The notes under the pieces were generated by a model that saw only the letters and a list, made by a program, of their open reading frames with translations, had not been told where the DNA came from and did no database searches. Of a stretch of DNA of 64,000 nt, positions 20,640-28,456 are shown piece by piece; the first letter of the stretch is position 1, and every line of letters starts with the position of its first letter. This DNA is from Streptomyces sp. CB02959 (lineage in GTDB: Bacteria; Actinomycetota; Actinomycetes; Streptomycetales; Streptomycetaceae): NCBI RefSeq assembly GCF_002803155.1, contig NZ_NNBP01000004.1, forward strand, positions 248,985-312,984. The letters run 5' to 3'. The position numbers and the translations under genes are program-made.

Positions 20640-22241
20640 GTGACCGGAGCCAGGGACGGCGACGCACCCGCCGACCTGCGACTGACGTCCGCGGAATGGA
20701 GCATGTGGCAGGCGTTCCGCAACGGCAGCACCTGCAACCTGCACAGCGGCGAGCCGTCCCGGGACGACCCGCACGGGCAGCACCTGTGGGGCCCGGAGCG
20801 CCGGATCCGGGCCCGGGTGGTGGCCCTGCTGCTGCTCGACGGGCCGGCGCCGCAGCCTGGCCGGGTGTCCGGGCTGAAACTGACCGGGGCGTACATCACG
20901 GACACTCTCGACCTTGCGGGCGGCACGATCAAGCCATTCGTGGAGCTGCGGGACTGCCGCTTCGAGGCCGAGGTGCTGCTGCCGGAGAGCCGGTTCACCA
21001 CGTTGCGGATGGTGAACTGCGCCCTGCCACGGCTGGAGGCGGCCCGGCTGCACACCGAGGGCGATCTGCACCTGCCGCGCTGCGTGGTGCACTCCGGTAT
21101 ACGACTGACCGACGCGCACATCGGCACCGACCTGATGCTCAACCAGGTGGTGGTCCACAAGGACCGGCAGGGCCGCTCGATCATGGCGGACGGGCTGACC
21201 GTCGCCCAGGACCTCCAGGCCGAGATGCTGGAGTCCTACGGCGAGCTGTCGCTGCGCGGCGCCACCGTCGGGGTGTCGCTGAGCCTGCGCGGCAGCCACC
21301 TGAGCAACCCCTTCGGCCGCCGGGCGCTGAACGCCCCCCAGCTGACCGTCGAGCGGACCCTCTACCTCACCGCCGCGGGCCTGGCCAACTCCCCGTTCTC
21401 CAGCGGCGCCACGCCCCCGTACGGGATCACCCACACCCCGGCCCGCGGCACCCGGATGCAGCGCTTCGAGTGCGAGGGCGGGGTGCGGCTGGACGACGGG
21501 CGGTTCGGGGACGCGGTGGACCTGGAGCACGCCCGGTTCATCATGGAGTCCGACCAGGAGCTGTCGCTGCGCCGGATCCAGGCGCCGGAGCTGCGGTTCC
21601 TGGGCGAGCGCCCGCAGCGCGGCCGGGTGATCCTCTCCGGCGCCCGGGTCGTCAACCTCGTCGACAAGTCGGCGAGCTGGCCGGGGCTGGGCGGGCTGAT
21701 GATGGCCGGCTTCTCCTACGAGACGCTGATCCCGCACGGCCACTTCCCGCTGGCGCTGCGGCTCCAGTGGGTGGCCGCGGCGACCCCGGAGTACGCGCCC
21801 GAGCCCTACGAGATGCTGGCCGCCTCGCTGCGCGCCATGGGCGAGGACGCGGACGCCCGGGAGGTGCTGCTGGCCAAGCAGCGGCGGCGGCGCGAGACGC
21901 TGCCGCTGGCGGCGAAGGCGTGGGGCTTCCTCCAGGACTGGACGGTCGCCTACGGCTACCGCCCGGGGCGGGCCGCGGTGTGGATGGCGATCCTGTGGGC
22001 GATCGGCACGGCGTACTTCTCCTCGTACCCGCCACCGCCCCTCAAGCACGACGAGGCGCCGCCCTGGAACCCGTACCTCTACTCGCTGGACCTGCTGCTG
22101 CCGGTGATAGACCTCTATCAGGGCGGCGCCTGGAAGCCGGGGGGCGGCGCCCAGTGGGTGGCGGCCGTGATGATCATGACGGGGTGGGTGCTGGCGACGA
22201 CGGTCGCGGCCGGCGCGTCCCGGTTGCTGCGGCGGGCCTAG
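20640..22241 (+). CDS. Membrane-anchored repeat protein, so-called membrane-associated oxidoreductase
   Basis: A 533-residue protein. Residues about 1-380 form a soluble region with recurring short beta-strand-like units (LKLTGAYITDTLDLAGG, VELRDCRFEAEVLL, LRLTDAHIGTDLMLN), suggesting a solenoid. After a helical linker (residues 390-430) come two membrane helices near 440-460 and 510-528. Streptomyces relatives are often labelled membrane-associated oxidoreductase, but I see no cofactor motif that supports that name. GTG at 20640 follows AGGGGGAG by about 5 nt. A hairpin at 22265 follows. Confidence 0.8.
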   Translation: MTGARDGDAPADLRLTSAEWSMWQAFRNGSTCNLHSGEPSRDDPHGQHLWGPERRIRARVVALLLLDGPAPQPGRVSGLKLTGAYITDTLDLAGGTIKPFVELRDCRFEAEVLLPESRFTTLRMVNCALPRLEAARLHTEGDLHLPRCVVHSGIRLTDAHIGTDLMLNQVVVHKDRQGRSIMADGLTVAQDLQAEMLESYGELSLRGATVGVSLSLRGSHLSNPFGRRALNAPQLTVERTLYLTAAGLANSPFSSGATPPYGITHTPARGTRMQRFECEGGVRLDDGRFGDAVDLEHARFIMESDQELSLRRIQAPELRFLGERPQRGRVILSGARVVNLVDKSASWPGLGGLMMAGFSYETLIPHGHFPLALRLQWVAAATPEYAPEPYEMLAASLRAMGEDADAREVLLAKQRRRRETLPLAAKAWGFLQDWTVAYGYRPGRAAVWMAILWAIGTAYFSSYPPPPLKHDEAPPWNPYLYSLDLLLPVIDLYQGGAWKPGGGAQWVAAVMIMTGWVLATTVAAGASRLLRRA

Positions 22242-22264
22242 ACCGTGTCCGGTGGATCGGGATC

Positions 22265-22291
22265 GGCCCCGGCCGCGAACGGCCGGGGGCC
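22265..22291 (+). terminator. Hairpin after the repeat-protein gene
   Basis: GGCCCCGGCCG and CGGCCGGGGGCC pair with a one-base bulge and a CGAA loop, 24 nt after the stop at 22241. Confidence 0.6.
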
Positions 22292-22331
22292 CTGACCGGG
22301 TGCGGGTGGTGGCCCGCGCGGGCACAGGCTC

Positions 22332-22337
22332 TAGGCT
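22332..22337 (+). promoter_or_regulatory. Candidate -10 of a leaderless promoter
   Basis: TAGGCT lies 8 nt before the GTG at 22346 and no ribosome site is present, so transcription may start at or next to the start codon. Confidence 0.45.
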
Positions 22338-22345
22338 TACCGACT

Positions 22346-23083
22346 GTGTCCTCCGTGCGTCTGCCGCTGTTCCCGCTCAACTCGGTGCTGTTCCCGGGTC
22401 TGGTGCTGCCGCTGAACGTCTTCGAGGCGCGCTACCGGGCGATGATGGCCGATCTGCTGGACCGGCCCGAGGACGACCGCCGGTTCGCGGTGGTCGCCAT
22501 CCGGGACGGCCGGGAGGTCGCCCCCACCGCACCCGGGCTGCCGGACGCCACCGCGCCGGCCGCCACCGGACCGGCCGCGGGCTTCGGCGACGATCTGCTC
22601 CGGGCCTTCCACACCGTCGGCTGCGTCGCGGACGCGGCGACCGTCCGGGAGAAGTCGGGCGGCGGCTACGAGGTCCTGGCCACCGGCACCACCCGCTTCC
22701 GGCTGCTGTCGGTGGACGCCTCCGGGCCCTACCTGACCGGGGAGCTGGCGCCCCTGGAAGAGGACCAGGGGGAGGGCGCGGGCGCGCTGGCCTCCGGTGT
22801 GGTGCGGGCCTTCCGCACCTACCAGAAGCGGCTGGCGTGGGCGAACGAGCGGACCCTGACCACCGGCCAGGACCTGCCCGCCGACCCGTCGGTGCTGTCG
22901 TACCTGGTCGCCGCGGCGGCGGTGCTGGACGTGCCCGCCAAGCAGGAGTTGCTCGCGGCGCCGGACACCGCGGACCGGCTGCGGCAGGAGCTGAAACTGC
23001 TTCGCCAGGAGTCGGCGGTGATCGGTAAGCTCCCGTCGCTGCCGGCCGTGGAGCTGACCCGGCAGCCGACCAGTCCCAACTGA
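22346..23083 (+). CDS. Stand-alone LON substrate-binding domain protein
   Basis: A 245-residue protein with the LON N-terminal domain only: VRLPLFPLNSVLFPGLVLPL, then FEARYRAMMADLL, TGTTRFRLLSV, and a helical C-terminal part. The AAA+ and protease domains of Lon are absent. Such proteins are widespread in actinobacteria; a substrate-recognition role is assumed but not shown. GTG at 22346 or at 22355 could start it; TAGGCT just upstream suggests a leaderless message. Confidence 0.9.
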   Translation: MSSVRLPLFPLNSVLFPGLVLPLNVFEARYRAMMADLLDRPEDDRRFAVVAIRDGREVAPTAPGLPDATAPAATGPAAGFGDDLLRAFHTVGCVADAATVREKSGGGYEVLATGTTRFRLLSVDASGPYLTGELAPLEEDQGEGAGALASGVVRAFRTYQKRLAWANERTLTTGQDLPADPSVLSYLVAAAAVLDVPAKQELLAAPDTADRLRQELKLLRQESAVIGKLPSLPAVELTRQPTSPN

Positions 23084-23151
23084 CGCACGGGCCCCACGGA
23101 ACGTCCGGTCCCGGGGCGGGCAGGCTCCGCGTTCGAACGAGGCGAGGCACG

Positions 23152-23667
23152 TTGGCGAAGAAGCCGAAGCAGGGGAAGAAGGGCGCGGCCCAGTCCGGCG
23201 GTACGCCCGCGACGGTGGCGCTGACCGCGGCCGGCGTCCCGTTCACGGTGCACGCCTACGAGCACGACCCGGCGGCCGCCTCGTACGGCGAGGAGGCCGC
23301 CGAGGCGCTCGGGGTCTCCCCCGACCAGGTGTTCAAGACGCTGCTGGCGGACGTGGACGGCACCCTCACGGTGGCTGTGGTGCCGGTCTCCGGCTCGCTG
23401 GACCTGAAGGCGCTGGCCGCCGCGGTGGGCGGCAAGCGGGCGGCGATGGCCGACCCGGCGGCGGCCGAGCGCAGCACCGGCTACGTGCTCGGCGGGATCT
23501 CACCGCTGGGGCAGCGCAAGCGGCTGCGGACGGTGCTGGACGCCTCGGCGGAGGGCCGGCCGACGGTCTGCGTCTCGGCGGGCCGGCGCGGCCTGGAGGT
23601 CGAACTCGCGCCCGCCGACCTGGTCGCGCTGACCGGCGCACGGTTCGCGCCGATCGCGCGGGGCTGA
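23152..23667 (+). CDS. ybaK: Cys-tRNA(Pro) deacylase, YbaK/EbsC family
   Basis: YbaK-type proteins hydrolyse Cys mischarged onto tRNA-Pro. The 171-residue protein opens with a basic Lys/Gly-rich head, then TVALTAAGVPFTVHAYEHD, EEAAEALGVSPDQVFKTLLA, VVPVSGSLDLKALA, GYVLGGISPLGQRKRL and GRRGLEVELAPADLVAL. The Lys in VFKT and the GGxSPxG loop are family hallmarks. TTG at 23152 is the start (GAGGC upstream). It follows the LON gene by 68 nt. Confidence 0.93.
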   Translation: MAKKPKQGKKGAAQSGGTPATVALTAAGVPFTVHAYEHDPAAASYGEEAAEALGVSPDQVFKTLLADVDGTLTVAVVPVSGSLDLKALAAAVGGKRAAMADPAAAERSTGYVLGGISPLGQRKRLRTVLDASAEGRPTVCVSAGRRGLEVELAPADLVALTGARFAPIARG

Positions 23668-23771
23668 GCCCGGCCGGCGCCGCCGCGCGCCCCCGGTGCC
23701 GCCGCCCGCACCGCTCCAGTACTTCCCGCGCACCCCTGCCTCCGGTTACGACCGGGGGAGGAGGTACGCCG

Positions 23772-23846
23772 ATGTCGAAGAGGACCCGTAAGCGGAAATG
23801 GCGCGTCCGGAAGGGCCGGGCCAACCACGGCCGCCGGCCGTCCTGA
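23772..23846 (+). CDS. Ribosomal protein bL37-like micro-protein
   Basis: A 24-residue, very basic peptide, MSKRTRKRKWRVRKGRANHG followed by RRPS, preceded by a near-perfect GGAGGAGG ribosome site about 7 nt from the ATG. Basic composition, length and the ANHG(R/K)RP ending match bL37, the 24-residue large-subunit protein found in mycobacterial ribosomes. The stop lies inside the loop of a hairpin (23832-23859). The strong ribosome site argues for real expression. Identification is from recalled sequence. Confidence 0.7.
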   Translation: MSKRTRKRKWRVRKGRANHGRRPS

Positions 23847-23859
23847 GGGGCGGCCGGCG
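23832..23859. terminator. Convergent hairpin overlapping the bL37 stop
   Basis: CGCCGGCCG pairs with CGGCCGGCG across a 10-nt loop that contains the TGA. It lies in the convergent gap before the DUF2567 gene stop. Confidence 0.5.
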
Positions 23860-23865
23860 CGGCGG

Positions 23866-24600
23866 TCAGTCGACCGGCGGCTGGTGGTGTCCGGACCAGT
23901 CCGGCACCACCGGCCCGTCCAGCTCCGGGTCGCGCGGCCCGAACAGCCCGGTCAGCGCGATCTGGGTGAGCATCCCGGCGATCGGCCAGGCCAGCAGGGC
24001 GCCCTTGGCCTGGAGCCGCAGCGGGCCGTCGAAGACGACGCCGGCGCCGACCTGCTTGGCGTGCGCGACCACGTCCGGGGTGGGTCCCAGCCACATGCCG
24101 GTCAGCCAGCCCAGCACGGCACCCAGCAGTCCGCCCAGGGCCAGCGACACCACCAGCGGGATGCCGCCGCGCCGCCGGACGAGGAAGACCACCGCCGCGG
24201 TGACCACGCCGAAGCCGAGCGCCAGCAGGACGAAGGTGCCGTCGGCGCCGATCGCCTCCTCGCCCTCGGTGTTCTTGAGGTAGACGTTGTGGGTGTCCGC
24301 GATCAGCGGGACGCGCGGCGCCAGCCAGGCCCACAGCACGCCCAGCAACACCCCGCTCACCGCGACCGCCAGGGCGATCAGCACACCCTCCCGCAGCTCG
24401 CGGGCGAATTCGGGGCCGCCGTCGGGTTCGGCGGCGGCACCGTGGTCCTCGACGGGGGCGGCCTGCGGCCGGTGCGGCTCTTCGGGCGGTTGGTTCTCGT
24501 GGGGCGTCTGCGCTGTCACCCCGTCATCGTGCCAGGCCGACGCCGCGGTACCGGCAGCAGGACGCCCGTGGCCCCCCTGAGGGTCGGCGGCGGCGCTCAC
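23866..24600 (-). CDS. DUF2567-like membrane protein
   Basis: Up to 244 residues: a hydrophilic head of about 70 residues, then four hydrophobic segments (about 73-93, 121-141, 146-168, 200-220). Actinobacterial proteins of this layout are assigned to DUF2567, without known function. The GTG at 24600 overlaps the stop of the ABC permease gene (GTGA). A second GTG a few dozen codons in (VTAQTPHENQPP) could be the true start. It is co-transcribed with the ABC pair. Confidence 0.75.
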   Translation of the reverse strand: MSAAADPQGGHGRPAAGTAASAWHDDGVTAQTPHENQPPEEPHRPQAAPVEDHGAAAEPDGGPEFARELREGVLIALAVAVSGVLLGVLWAWLAPRVPLIADTHNVYLKNTEGEEAIGADGTFVLLALGFGVVTAAVVFLVRRRGGIPLVVSLALGGLLGAVLGWLTGMWLGPTPDVVAHAKQVGAGVVFDGPLRLQAKGALLAWPIAGMLTQIALTGLFGPRDPELDGPVVPDWSGHHQPPVD

Positions 24601-25421
24601 CGGACCGCCGCCCGGCGGTACGCCCAGGTCGCCACGGCCAGCGAGAGCACCCCGACGGCCGCACAGACGCCCAGGTCCGCGGCGACCGCCAGCCAGTCGG
24701 GATGCGGCGCGAAGGTGCGCGCCAGCGCCTCCACCCCGTAGGTCGAGGGCAGCAGATCACGGGCCCAGCCGATCGGCTCGGGCATCCGCGAGGCCGGCAG
24801 CACCCCCAGCAGCAGCGCCGCCGACATGCCCAACTGGCCGCCGAGGGTGGCGAGTTCCTGGCGTGGGGCGAGCAGCCCGAGGGCCGCGCCGAGCCCGGAC
24901 AGCGCCGCCCCGGAGAGCGGGACCACGGCCACCAGCACCCACAGGTGGGCCATCGGCAGATGGAAGAGCACACAGCCGGTGACCGCGGTGACCACCGCGC
25001 CGGGCACGGTGAAGGAGGCGTACGCGGCGGCCGCGCCGAGCACCACGGCGGCCGGCGGCACCGGCAGCGTCGCGTAGTGGTCCAGGCCGCCGCCGGCCCG
25101 CAGCTGGCCGAAGTACTGGGCCAGCAGGTTCAGCGCGACGAAGGCGACGACCAGCACCGCGGAGCCGGAGACCACCGACCACGCCGGGTCGCCGCCGCTG
25201 ACCACCCCGCGCAGCAGGACCATGATCCCGACGGACTGGAAGGTGGCGACGAACAGCAGCGGAATCCGGGCGACCCGGGCCCGGGAGAGCTGGGCGCGGT
25301 AGACGGCGGCGAGCGCGGGCAGCAGCCGGGCCCGGGGCGCGAGCGGGGCGGCCCCACCGGCCCCACCGTCGTCCAGTCGCGCTCCGGAACCGGTCGCCAC
25401 CTGTGCGGACACCACACTCAT
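24597..25421 (-). CDS. ABC-2 type transporter permease
   Basis: A 274-residue membrane protein with six predicted helices after a cytosolic head (ARLLPALAAVYRAQLSRARVARIPLLFVATFQSVG). The layout is that of ABC-2 permeases for small molecules, drugs or polysaccharide. It lies 97 nt after the ATPase gene and overlaps the DUF2567 gene. Substrate unknown. Confidence 0.9.
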   Translation of the reverse strand: MSVVSAQVATGSGARLDDGGAGGAAPLAPRARLLPALAAVYRAQLSRARVARIPLLFVATFQSVGIMVLLRGVVSGGDPAWSVVSGSAVLVVAFVALNLLAQYFGQLRAGGGLDHYATLPVPPAAVVLGAAAAYASFTVPGAVVTAVTGCVLFHLPMAHLWVLVAVVPLSGAALSGLGAALGLLAPRQELATLGGQLGMSAALLLGVLPASRMPEPIGWARDLLPSTYGVEALARTFAPHPDWLAVAADLGVCAAVGVLSLAVATWAYRRAAVR

Positions 25422-25518
25422 GCGGTCACCCAGCTTTCCTCGACACGCCGCCGGTCCGTACTCCCGGCCATGCTCCTCCTCCGGCCGCCGGCCGCGTTCG
25501 GCCCCGCGCCCCGCCCGC

Positions 25519-26529
25519 TCACGCCTTCATCAGCCCTTCCGCGCGCCCGCCCAGGGACACGTAGACGTCCTCCAGGCTCGGCGTGGCCAGCGTGAAGTCG
25601 TCCAGGGCCGCGAAGGCGGGCCCGGCGGTGACCGCGGTGACCGCGGAGCGGGCCCGGTCGGCGGGGAGCCGCAGGGTCCAGCGGCGGCCGGCGGTGCGGG
25701 CCTCGGCGGCGAGCGCGGCGACCTCGGGGACGTCCAGCGGCGGCCGGTCGCGCCAGACCAGTTCCAGCCGGACCTCCTCCCCCACCAGTTCCTTCAGCCG
25801 GCCGGGCGTGTCACAGGCGATCACCCGGCCCTGGTCGATCACCGCGACCCGGTCGAGCACGCTCTCGGCCTCCAGCACGTTGTGCGTGACCAGGACGACG
25901 GTGGCGCCCCGCTCGGCGCGGCGGCGGTCCACCGCGGCCCAGACGGCGCGCCGGGCGACCGGGTCCATACCGGTGGTCGGCTCGTCCAGTACCAGCAGCG
26001 GGCGCTCGCCGATCAGCACGGTGGCGAAGCAGGCCAGTCGCCGCTGGCCGCCGGAGAGCTTCTTCAGCGCCCGGCCGGCGATCGGGCCCAGGCCCAGTTC
26101 GTCGAGGACCGCGTCGCGTTCGGCGCGGGCGGTCCGGGTGTCCAGGCCGCGCAGCCGGCCGGTGGTCTCCACGGCGAGGGAGACGGTCAGCTCGTCCAGC
26201 GCGGTCGACTCCTGGCCCAGGTAGCCCAGCAGCCGGGCGGCCCGCTCGGGGTGCCGCACCAGGTCGTGGCCGAGGACGACGATGCGGCCGGAGTCCGGCC
26301 GCAGCAGTCCGGTCAGCTGGCGGACCAGCGTGGACTTGCCGGCGCCGTTCGGGCCGAGCAGCCCGAAGATCTCGCCGCGCCGGACGTCGAGGCTGATGCC
26401 GTCGCTGGCGCGTACCGCCGGCGCCCGCTCCGTCCCGCGCCGCCCGCGCAGCGCCGGATAGGTCTTGACCAGGTCCTGCACCACGCACACCGGCGCGCCG
26501 TGCTCCACCTGTTTTGCGCCCGTCTTCAC
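25519..26529 (-). CDS. ABC transporter ATP-binding protein
   Basis: A 336-residue ATPase with Walker A GLLGPNGAGKSTL, Q-loop GYLGQES, signature LSGGQRR, Walker B LLVLDEPTTGMDP and switch His in VLVTHNVLEAE. The C-terminal 100 residues are the DrrA-like extension common in exporters of the ABC-2 class. It pairs with the permease downstream to form an exporter, likely a half-transporter dimer. GTG at 26529. Confidence 0.93.
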   Translation of the reverse strand: MKTGAKQVEHGAPVCVVQDLVKTYPALRGRRGTERAPAVRASDGISLDVRRGEIFGLLGPNGAGKSTLVRQLTGLLRPDSGRIVVLGHDLVRHPERAARLLGYLGQESTALDELTVSLAVETTGRLRGLDTRTARAERDAVLDELGLGPIAGRALKKLSGGQRRLACFATVLIGERPLLVLDEPTTGMDPVARRAVWAAVDRRRAERGATVVLVTHNVLEAESVLDRVAVIDQGRVIACDTPGRLKELVGEEVRLELVWRDRPPLDVPEVAALAAEARTAGRRWTLRLPADRARSAVTAVTAGPAFAALDDFTLATPSLEDVYVSLGGRAEGLMKA

Positions 26530-26623
26530 GAGCTACGAGGGTACGCGGCCCCGGGCGGCCGCCGGTCCCGGGGGCTCCGTGGGCCCGGCGCGCACAGCCT
26601 GCGCACAGCCTCCTCCCCGGCCG

Positions 26624-27886
26624 TCAGTCGGCCGACGGGGTGTGCTCGGCGGCGGTACGGAGGTCGACCTCGCGCCAGAAACCGGCCCGGATGGCGTACC
26701 GGTCGTGCTCGTCGATCTGGTCGTCCTTGTGGGCGAGCAGGCCGAAGCGGGCGGCGTAGCGGAGCAGTTCCCCGTCGATGCGGTGCGGGATGCGGGGGTA
26801 CTCCGTGGAGATCTGCTGGAGGTGGGCGGCGTCGGAGAGCCGCTCGGTCCAGCGGCGGGCGAAGACCTGGCCGACCTCGAAGGGGTCGCCGCCGACCGCC
26901 GTGATGTCCTCCTCGCGGTCGGCCCAGCGCTGTTCGGCGCTGGTGAGCAGGGCGAGGGTGGGCAGCGAGGCGGTCTCGGCGGGCTCGCCGAGCGGGCCGC
27001 CGCGCTCGATCCACCCCTTGTCGGAGGACCAGCGGAGGGTGGCGGCGGGCTGGCTGCCGTTCGGCGAGGGGCTCTGGGCGGCGGGCGGGCGGCCGAGGCC
27101 GGCGAGGTCCTTGGGGGTGGGGACACCGCGGGAGCCGCCGGAGCCGGTCTCGCCGGACGGTTCGCCGCGGTCGCCGGCGGGGGCGGGGCGGGGGGTGCCG
27201 TTGGTACCGGTGCGCCCGTCGGTGTCCGGTCCGGCCGCGGCGGCCGCGGCGGCGACCGCGGTCTCCGGGAGCGGGGCGGAGAGGATCGCGGCGATCTCGG
27301 GGCGGGGGGCCGGCGGCGGGGCGCAGGGGCCGCCCAGTTCCTTGGCGTGGACCGCGCGGGTGATCCAGGCCCGGTCCAGCACCCGCCGCTCGTCGGCCTC
27401 GGCGACCAGGTCCTCGGACTGGTTGTAGTCGCCGTCGGCGGCCTGGACGGCCCAGAGGTGGACGGCGACGCCGTGCTCCTTGGCGGACATCAGGCCGGGC
27501 AGCAGGTCGCCGTCGCCGGTGACCAGCACGATGTCGGAGCAGGCGCGGTTGCGGGCGAGTTCGGTCAGCTCGGCGTGCATGGCGGCGTCCACGCCCTTCT
27601 GCGCCCAGCGCCCGTCGCTGCGGGTCAGGGCGCCCAGCCGGACGGTGACCCGGGGCATCACCCGCAGCCGGCGGTGTTCGGGCTGCGGGACGCGGTCGGG
27701 GGCGCCGTCGAACCAGTAGATGCGCAGCAGCGGTCGTTCGGTGTCGGCCTCGGCGCGCTGGCGCAGCCCTTGGATGAGGGCGGCGTGGTCGACGGTGATC
27801 CGGGAACGGGCGGGTTCTCCGGCGAGCAGGCTCGCGGCGGCACCGAGCAGATACCCGGCGTCCACCAGGACGACGCAGCGGTCCAC
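26624..27886 (-). CDS. NYN-domain (PIN-like) putative ribonuclease
   Basis: A 420-residue protein. Residues about 1-180 are a NYN domain: VDRCVVLVDAGYLLGAAASL at the start supplies one acidic residue, KGVDAAMHAELTELA another, and DIVLVTGDGDLLPGLMSAKEHG the last pair; the four acidic residues are those expected to bind metal in this nuclease fold. The middle is Ala/Pro/Gly-rich and probably disordered. The C-terminal 130 residues are conserved-looking and charged. GTG at 27886 has GAGGG upstream; the frame continues upstream without support. Confidence 0.85.
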   Translation of the reverse strand: MDRCVVLVDAGYLLGAAASLLAGEPARSRITVDHAALIQGLRQRAEADTERPLLRIYWFDGAPDRVPQPEHRRLRVMPRVTVRLGALTRSDGRWAQKGVDAAMHAELTELARNRACSDIVLVTGDGDLLPGLMSAKEHGVAVHLWAVQAADGDYNQSEDLVAEADERRVLDRAWITRAVHAKELGGPCAPPPAPRPEIAAILSAPLPETAVAAAAAAAGPDTDGRTGTNGTPRPAPAGDRGEPSGETGSGGSRGVPTPKDLAGLGRPPAAQSPSPNGSQPAATLRWSSDKGWIERGGPLGEPAETASLPTLALLTSAEQRWADREEDITAVGGDPFEVGQVFARRWTERLSDAAHLQQISTEYPRIPHRIDGELLRYAARFGLLAHKDDQIDEHDRYAIRAGFWREVDLRTAAEHTPSAD

Positions 27887-28155
27887 GTTCCACCCTCTTC
27901 CCTGAGGTGCTGAAGTCCGGTCGCCCCCCGGCTCGGCCCGTGGCACGAGTGCTCCTCGGCTTCCTTCGAGTCTGCCCGACCGAACGGGGGTTAACTGCAC
28001 GAACTCGATCTTCGGCGTGGCGGATTCGGTCCCGGCCGTCCACACGGCGGGTAACTGGCGTTATCACCCAGGGTAATTGCCCGAAATGCAGTGATGTGCC
28101 CGGCATGTAAGGCTGATTCCGGCCGATCCAAAGATCCCCTTCAGGAGGCACGATC

Positions 28156-28320
28156 ATGGCCAAGAACAAGAAGGACCGGAAGCAGCCCAAGGCGAGCGAG
28201 GCCGAGCGAGGCCAGCAGCAGTCCGAGAAGGCGACCCTCGACGCGATCTCGCACTCGCAGGCCCCGGGCACCCCGGCGGACGTCGCGCGCAAGCACCAGC
28301 GCCGCTTCGGCCACAACTGA
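28156..28320 (+). CDS. 54-residue conserved basic protein
   Basis: The frame reads MAKNKKDRKQPKASEAERGQ, then QQSEKATLDAISHSQAPGTP and ends ARKHQRRFGHN. It is hydrophilic, Lys/Gln-rich and without membrane segment. AGGAGG sits 8 nt before the ATG and a perfect 16-bp hairpin follows, so it is a complete monocistronic unit. I recall similar small proteins in Streptomyces but no function. Confidence 0.75.
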   Translation: MAKNKKDRKQPKASEAERGQQQSEKATLDAISHSQAPGTPADVARKHQRRFGHN

Positions 28321-28377
28321 ACGTCCCGGCGCGGCCGCCCGGCAGTGCCCCCAACCGACCCGCGCCGCCGATGACTT

Positions 28378-28412
28378 GAGGGGCGCGCCCGCATCGTGCG
28401 GGCGCGCCCCTC
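28378..28412. terminator. Convergent terminator before dnaE
   Basis: Perfect 16-bp stem (GAGGGGCGCGCCCGCA and complement) with a 3-nt loop, between the small gene and dnaE. Confidence 0.85.
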
Positions 28413-28456
28413 GTGGCATCCGGGGCCGGGGCGGCGGCGACGCCCCGGCCGGCGGC

